NCBI GenBank assembly: GCA_018343915.1
Contig: JABRWF010000005.1
Location: 2,825,001 to 2,889,000, forward strand
From: Agroathelia rolfsii
Taxonomy: Eukaryota; Basidiomycota; Agaricomycetes; Amylocorticiales; Amylocorticiaceae
Reading direction: 5' to 3'
Length of the DNA: 64,000 nucleotides
The notes beneath the pieces are model-generated. The model did not search any database, had not been told where the DNA came from, and saw only the letters and a list, made by a program, of their open reading frames with translations. This document shows positions 60,079-64,000 of this stretch, piece by piece (the stretch's first letter is position 1; each line of letters starts with the position of its first letter). The position numbers were made by a program, and so were the translations under genes.

Positions 60079-61677
60079 CTACTTCTCGATGTTGGCAGGG
60101 ATACCACATGGGGAATTACGGTTTTTCTGGCGACTGTTGCGGACATGACGTTTGAGGGCGTCTTCACGACTAAAGGTGCTCTTGCCGCAAAGACAAGGAA
60201 AATGGCCTTTTTTGACCTTGATATCTACACCAGCCTCTTCCGCATTTGCAATGCCATGACAAGAACCTGAGGACAAATGTCTGCGAATATCATGTGGGCG
60301 ACTAAAGGTTTCTCGGCAGCCGTATGCGGCATATTCGCAGGTAACACTACCTCCATTGTTGGGGCGGGATTGGGTCCTGCCCCTAGATGCACGCACGACG
60401 TGACGACGTGGTTGAGGCTCGGGCGTCGACAACGAGGACTCACTGGTGGCATCGGAGTGGGTAGATTTGAAACGTTTATTGGTTCTAGGTCTAGTTGCGA
60501 TATGTCTGGCCCCGGAATCGCGATAATCACCATCTTCACTATCCTCATCAGTCTCATCTTTGTAGTCGACATCATCATCGGCGTCGTTGTCGTCATCATC
60601 ATCATACTCCAAAGGCCTTTTCCATGAGGACTGACGGGAGGAGTCGGAAGGTAGCAAAGGTTTGGCCTTCACGTTTGAAGCAGATGCGGCAGGAGCATGA
60701 TGGGAAGAAACTGCATTTCTTAGAGAAAATGAGCCCTGGGACAACCAAGATGCCGATTCATCTGTCTGAGTTGTGGATCGAGCCGCCACCACGCAAAGTT
60801 CTTCGGAAGGGATGCGGTCGAAGGACGTGTCGGAGATGGTGCTCACGGAGGAGAAAGAGGAGGACGCCTTGGTAGGAATAAGGGTCGGAATAGAATTAGT
60901 AGCAACATTGACGAGAGACGAATCAATTGTGTCCTCGGAATTGATATCCTCCTGCTATTAAAGAATATGTGTATTAAGCCATGGTCTGAACAATAAAACC
61001 GATACGACTAACCTCAAAATCGCTCTCGCTCTGAGAAACCTTAGCGTCAGCCTCATCATTTGAGTCTTCCAAGTCAGAAGACTCATCGCCGTCCTCAACT
61101 ACCAAAGGAAGATGAGGGGGGCTGATGAGGGCAGGGTCCACACCTCGACACGGCGGCTTGACTGGGGCAAGATTAAGCGCATACATCGCACTTTTCAGCC
61201 ACGGCGAGGTCTTGAACAGGTTTGCGTCTGCAGCGATAGGAGATCCCCAGTAAGAGGTTAACGGTGTGTCGACATTCGTCGATCGTTTGAAAGGGGCTGG
61301 GTCGTCTTTGAGCAAAGATTCCGGTGATAAGGACTCAAACACAGGTGTAGAGTCGGTAGAAGAGCCCCATAGAAGATCTTCGGTCTCTACCTTGGACTAG
61401 ACCGCGATTTAGACCGAGAAATCTACCATGAGAGACCAGACACATACGGGCTTTTCCTCACGATGGAAAATATTATCCCAGTCGATATCAAGACTATGCT
61501 GCCAGAGCAAGCTCGTCTCATTACTGTGGTTAAAAAGAATGTAATCAAGGTAAGACCGTGTCAAAAACCCTGAAGTGAAGTAATGACTTACGCTGTACAC
61601 TTGCCATTGACATCTAAAAGTCCCTGAACATCTTCGGGGACAGTAAGGGTAGGTTCGACAAAACCAGTGTCGACCAT
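60079..61677 (-). CDS. transcription factor with two atypical C2H2 zinc fingers
   Basis: A nuclear protein of about 470 residues whose DNA-binding part is at the C terminus. The start at 61677 gives MVDTGFVEPTLTVPEDVQG and joins, across an intron near 61530-61597, to NETSLLWQHSLDIDWDNIF. The middle is acidic and Ser-rich, as in activation domains (LPLVVEDGDESSDLEDSNDE; an Asp run near 60590-60610), with a basic patch RPRTNKRFK that may be a nuclear signal. Finger 1 reads CEYAAYGCRETFSRPHDIRRH, with six residues between its cysteines instead of two to four. Finger 2 reads CLCGKSTFSREDALKRH, with only one between them. Both keep the F-S-R-x-D-x-x-(R/K)-R-H helix of basidiomycete C2H2 factors. 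The protein ends GIPANIEK. The target genes are unknown. Confidence 0.85.
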
Positions 61678-63292
61678 GGTAGTTGGAAGAGATGTCATGA
61701 CGAGGTTGCAGTAGAAGCTCTGTGGTCCTGCTTAAGATGAGATTGTAAGACACGGGAGTGGCTAGAATAATAATAATAAATGCAGGTTGATCGTGACCAG
61801 GGGAGTGAGCTGTGAGACAAGAGACTGGAAAACAAAAAGTCAAACCAGATTTATAGACCGGTACTAAGGTAGAGAACCACTATCCTGTGCACCTCGAGGA
61901 CGCGGGCAGGTTGCAGAACTTGTGGTTGGAGATTGCCACCGAAAACGCGCCTATAGGCGCCCACAACCATCCGGTCTATCTCGATGGCCATTGAAACAAA
62001 GAAATTATTGGTGGGTATTTGCAGAAGCACCACCACCGACTAACCAAGGCCCACCTGAATTCCCTAAAGTGGCAATACACAACTATAAGCGAAGGCCAGA
62101 GTACCATCCCGCATTGTTGCTGGTGTACTTGTGATCAATGCCGAAACATGGTCTAGCTTCGTCGGTGGAACGACTGATCGCCGCATCTCGTCGGGCCGAG
62201 CCACATTTCCCTAAAAGGGAGATGACGGTTGTATGAACATTCTTGATATGTCACGCTTATCATGATGAATTGTGCGGTCCGTTGTTGCCATTATTGGTAG
62301 TCTTCGCCTGCCAATTCAGGCAAAGCACGGCCCCAGAAAAAAAAAGTGTCACAGGACCGGGCTGCAAGTGACGAGTATCCTGGCGAGCCGAGCCTTCACA
62401 TTGGCACTGATGCCTTCTTGTGATAAATCAGCACTAGCATTTGTGAAATGAATGATGCCTGATTAGCGCTCGAGCACCACCGATTTTTTCTTTACAATAA
62501 AAAAGCTGACTTCTCTTGGGTTCAGGGCCTTTAAGCTTGCTCCAGCATTTTTTTTTTGTTAAAAAAAAAAAAAACCTTGTGATACGCTTGCATAATTTGA
62601 CCGCTTCTCTTGTAAGCCTGTGTGCTACTAATGGTAAGAGATAGCGCACCATAAATATTGACATTATCTTGCCCAGATTCCTGCGCACACAGGCTTTTCA
62701 TAATCCTGACGGTTGAAAAATGCAGAGATAGTTTTGATAAAGTTATACATCTCATGAAACCAAGCTGTGCAGATTATCCGTTTTGTGGTGGTACCAGCCT
62801 ACTCGGAACCCCCTGGACCCCATTTCTTGCAGCCATTACCGGGATATCCAATTTTCAATCATCTGACACCAGTTTTTCCGGGGCCGCTCGCACGAAGGAT
62901 AAACACATCTTACATAAGCACCCTAAACCACAGAGAAGCCCAGAATGAGGTTGAACCACTTACAAGCCAATGCGGTCCCTCCGGTAGCTCGTACCGCAGA
63001 GGACCCAAGCCTTCCAGTCAATAAGCACTGAAAAATACCATTTAACATACGAATTAAGCTTGTACAAAGAGATTGTGAATTATCTCAATGAAAATGCTCA
63101 CGTATCACCAAATGTACACGCTCGGGAAAGAAATGAAAAAAGAAAAATTACAATGATGTCCGAAGTGGTACACCGCTAATTTCGATGCGTGACCTTATTA
63201 TCGCCCACATACACAAATAAGTACACACAAGATATATACCATCCATTGCTCCAAAAGTAGGTGAACAACAGGCTACTCAAGCAAAAGACCAA
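61678..63292. other. intergenic region upstream of the zinc finger gene
   Basis: About 1.6 kb with no accepted gene. It contains a 14-bp perfect palindrome (61947-61960), and a T-run and A-run forming a short hairpin at about 62547-62574. Frames on both strands are short and featureless. Confidence 0.45.
61947..61960. promoter_or_regulatory. 14-bp GC-rich perfect palindrome, possible protein-binding site
   Basis: GCGCCTATAGGCGC equals its own reverse complement and lies about 270 bases upstream of the zinc finger start. Perfect palindromes this long and GC-rich are rare by chance in this AT-rich spacer. A dimeric regulator site is a guess. Confidence 0.25.
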
Positions 63293-64000
63293 TCAGGCAA
63301 TGACACCGGTCCATGTCGCAATCAAGTCAGCAACGCAATACCCGTTGATAGGGACATATTGTTTCGTGATCATCTTGATAGCCTCTTGTGCAACAAGGCC
63401 GCCCAAAAACGCAGCCACGTTAGGAAGGTCTGCCGTTGGTGCCCGGACACTGAATATTTATCATTGATTGTCAGTTCACCGGAAATGAGCTCGGAAAACA
63501 TAAGGATGTACATTTCGCCTATTGCATCGTCTAGCTCGGGAGGCAGACAGACCGAATTGCCAACGATGGCAACCACCTCCCTCTGCAGAGACTCGGCGGT
63601 CAGGTCTACACCAGCAGGTAGGCGAGCGAATGCAGACAAAGCAAGATGGGTGGCCGTTTCTCTAGAGCTCAAAGATAGAAGGTTCTCTAAAATTTGGGGG
63701 TTTGGATATGTTTGTTGTAGTCAGGGCACCGTACCATCATTCCAACGGAAGAAATCAAATAATTACCCAAAGCGTCCCGGTCCTTATCGAGATCACCCCA
63801 TTTCTTGCCATTGAGTACCACAAGGGCATGTGCGTTCTTCAGGAATGTCTCTATCTCAGCATCACTTAGTCCACTGCGGTCCTGAGGCAACAACCGGATA
63901 AACTCTTCCCTCTCCTCCTTGGCCCTCGCCCTATATAGATTTTGCAAGTGAATATAATCCGACGTGCTCGACTTCATGTCGGGCAATGCAGACGACAATG
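63293..64000 (-). CDS. ULA1: NEDD8-activating enzyme E1 regulatory subunit (Ula1/APPBP1), C-terminal part
   Basis: This is the adenylation-domain partner of Uba3 in the heterodimeric E1 that activates NEDD8/Rub1 for cullin modification. The gene runs off the right edge, so only the C-terminal 200 or so residues are here. Visible blocks are ALPDMKSSTSDYIHLQNLYRA, which matches the APPBP1 motif LPDM.s.s..Yi.LQ..Yr.KA, then LSDAEIETFLKNAHAL, ALGNYLISSVGMM before an intron, LAFARLP-like LSAFARLPAGVDL, and after a further intron RAPTADLPNVAAFLGGL and QEAIKMITKQYVPING. The last matches the conserved E1 block NAPTAEL.SVAAFLGG. The protein ends DLIATWTGVIA with the stop at 63293. No catalytic Cys is expected in this subunit. 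Confidence 0.9.

Noticed and set aside
62547..62574. T-run/A-run hairpin as a terminator or element
   Set aside because: Simple homopolymer runs; no gene ends here and no flanking duplication is visible.
1..64000. CRISPR array, bacterial operon or ribosome binding site
   Set aside because: The window is eukaryotic, with spliceosomal introns throughout; no spaced direct repeats of CRISPR type were seen.

Overview
The window is nuclear DNA from a filamentous basidiomycete, most likely an agaricomycete. The evidence is many short spliceosomal introns (about 50-60 nt, GTRNGT...YAG) and dense single-gene transcription units with no operons. The gene set is eukaryotic: Elongator, 26S proteasome base, NEDD8 E1, MLH1, an RNAi RNA-dependent RNA polymerase and a cytochrome-b5-fused OLE1 desaturase. 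There is also one tRNA gene with a canonical intron. All identifications come from reading motifs in the translated sequence; no database search was run, and exon models are by eye.

Layout. 1-4590: 3' part of a SNF2/RING helicase (Uls1/Rad16 class), cut by the left edge. 4930-5916 (-): mitochondrial ribosome recycling factor. 6971-9595 (+): a large low-complexity Ser/Gln-rich protein. 10469-11413 (+): an RRG7-like mitochondrial nuclease-fold protein. 11414-15627: a gene-poor island holding a 218-bp fold-back MITE with a likely 5-bp target duplication, and the remains of an F-box/LRR-like gene. 15628-18225 (-): a SAM methyltransferase with a long disordered tail. 19714-23065 (+): MLH1. 23882-26013 (+): an MCT-like MFS transporter. 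26014-29645: a second gene-poor stretch. 29646-35359 (+): the most unusual gene, a roughly 1,690-residue adenylation-carrier-membrane protein. 35876-37240 (+): an Ayr1-like short-chain dehydrogenase. 37749-37853: tRNA-Pro(AGG) with a 33-nt intron. 38188-39429 (+): an OGFr-domain protein. 39600-43105 (-): proteasome subunit Rpn1. 45076-46682 (+): stearoyl-CoA desaturase OLE1. 48004-52862 (+): cellular RdRP. 53302-54028 (-): a CBS-domain protein. 54582-55500 (-): Elongator subunit Elp6. 55923-59105 (-): a secreted GH92 mannosidase. 60079-61677 (-): an atypical C2H2 transcription factor. 63293-64000 (-): the C-terminal part of the NEDD8 E1 regulatory subunit Ula1/APPBP1, cut by the right edge.

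Most genes are unrelated housekeeping loci. The candidate for something new is the multidomain gene at 29646-35359. It has the layout of epsilon-poly-L-lysine synthetase (adenylation, carrier protein, then about six membrane segments interleaved with three left-handed beta-helix acyltransferase-like modules). In addition it ends in a complete C3HC4 RING finger spliced in frame across an intron. It is flanked by a reductase (SDR) downstream and, further away, a transporter upstream, so a small biosynthetic locus is possible but not shown. A second theme is RNA silencing: the window carries both an RdRP and a near-perfect inverted-repeat element that would fold into long double-stranded RNA if transcribed.
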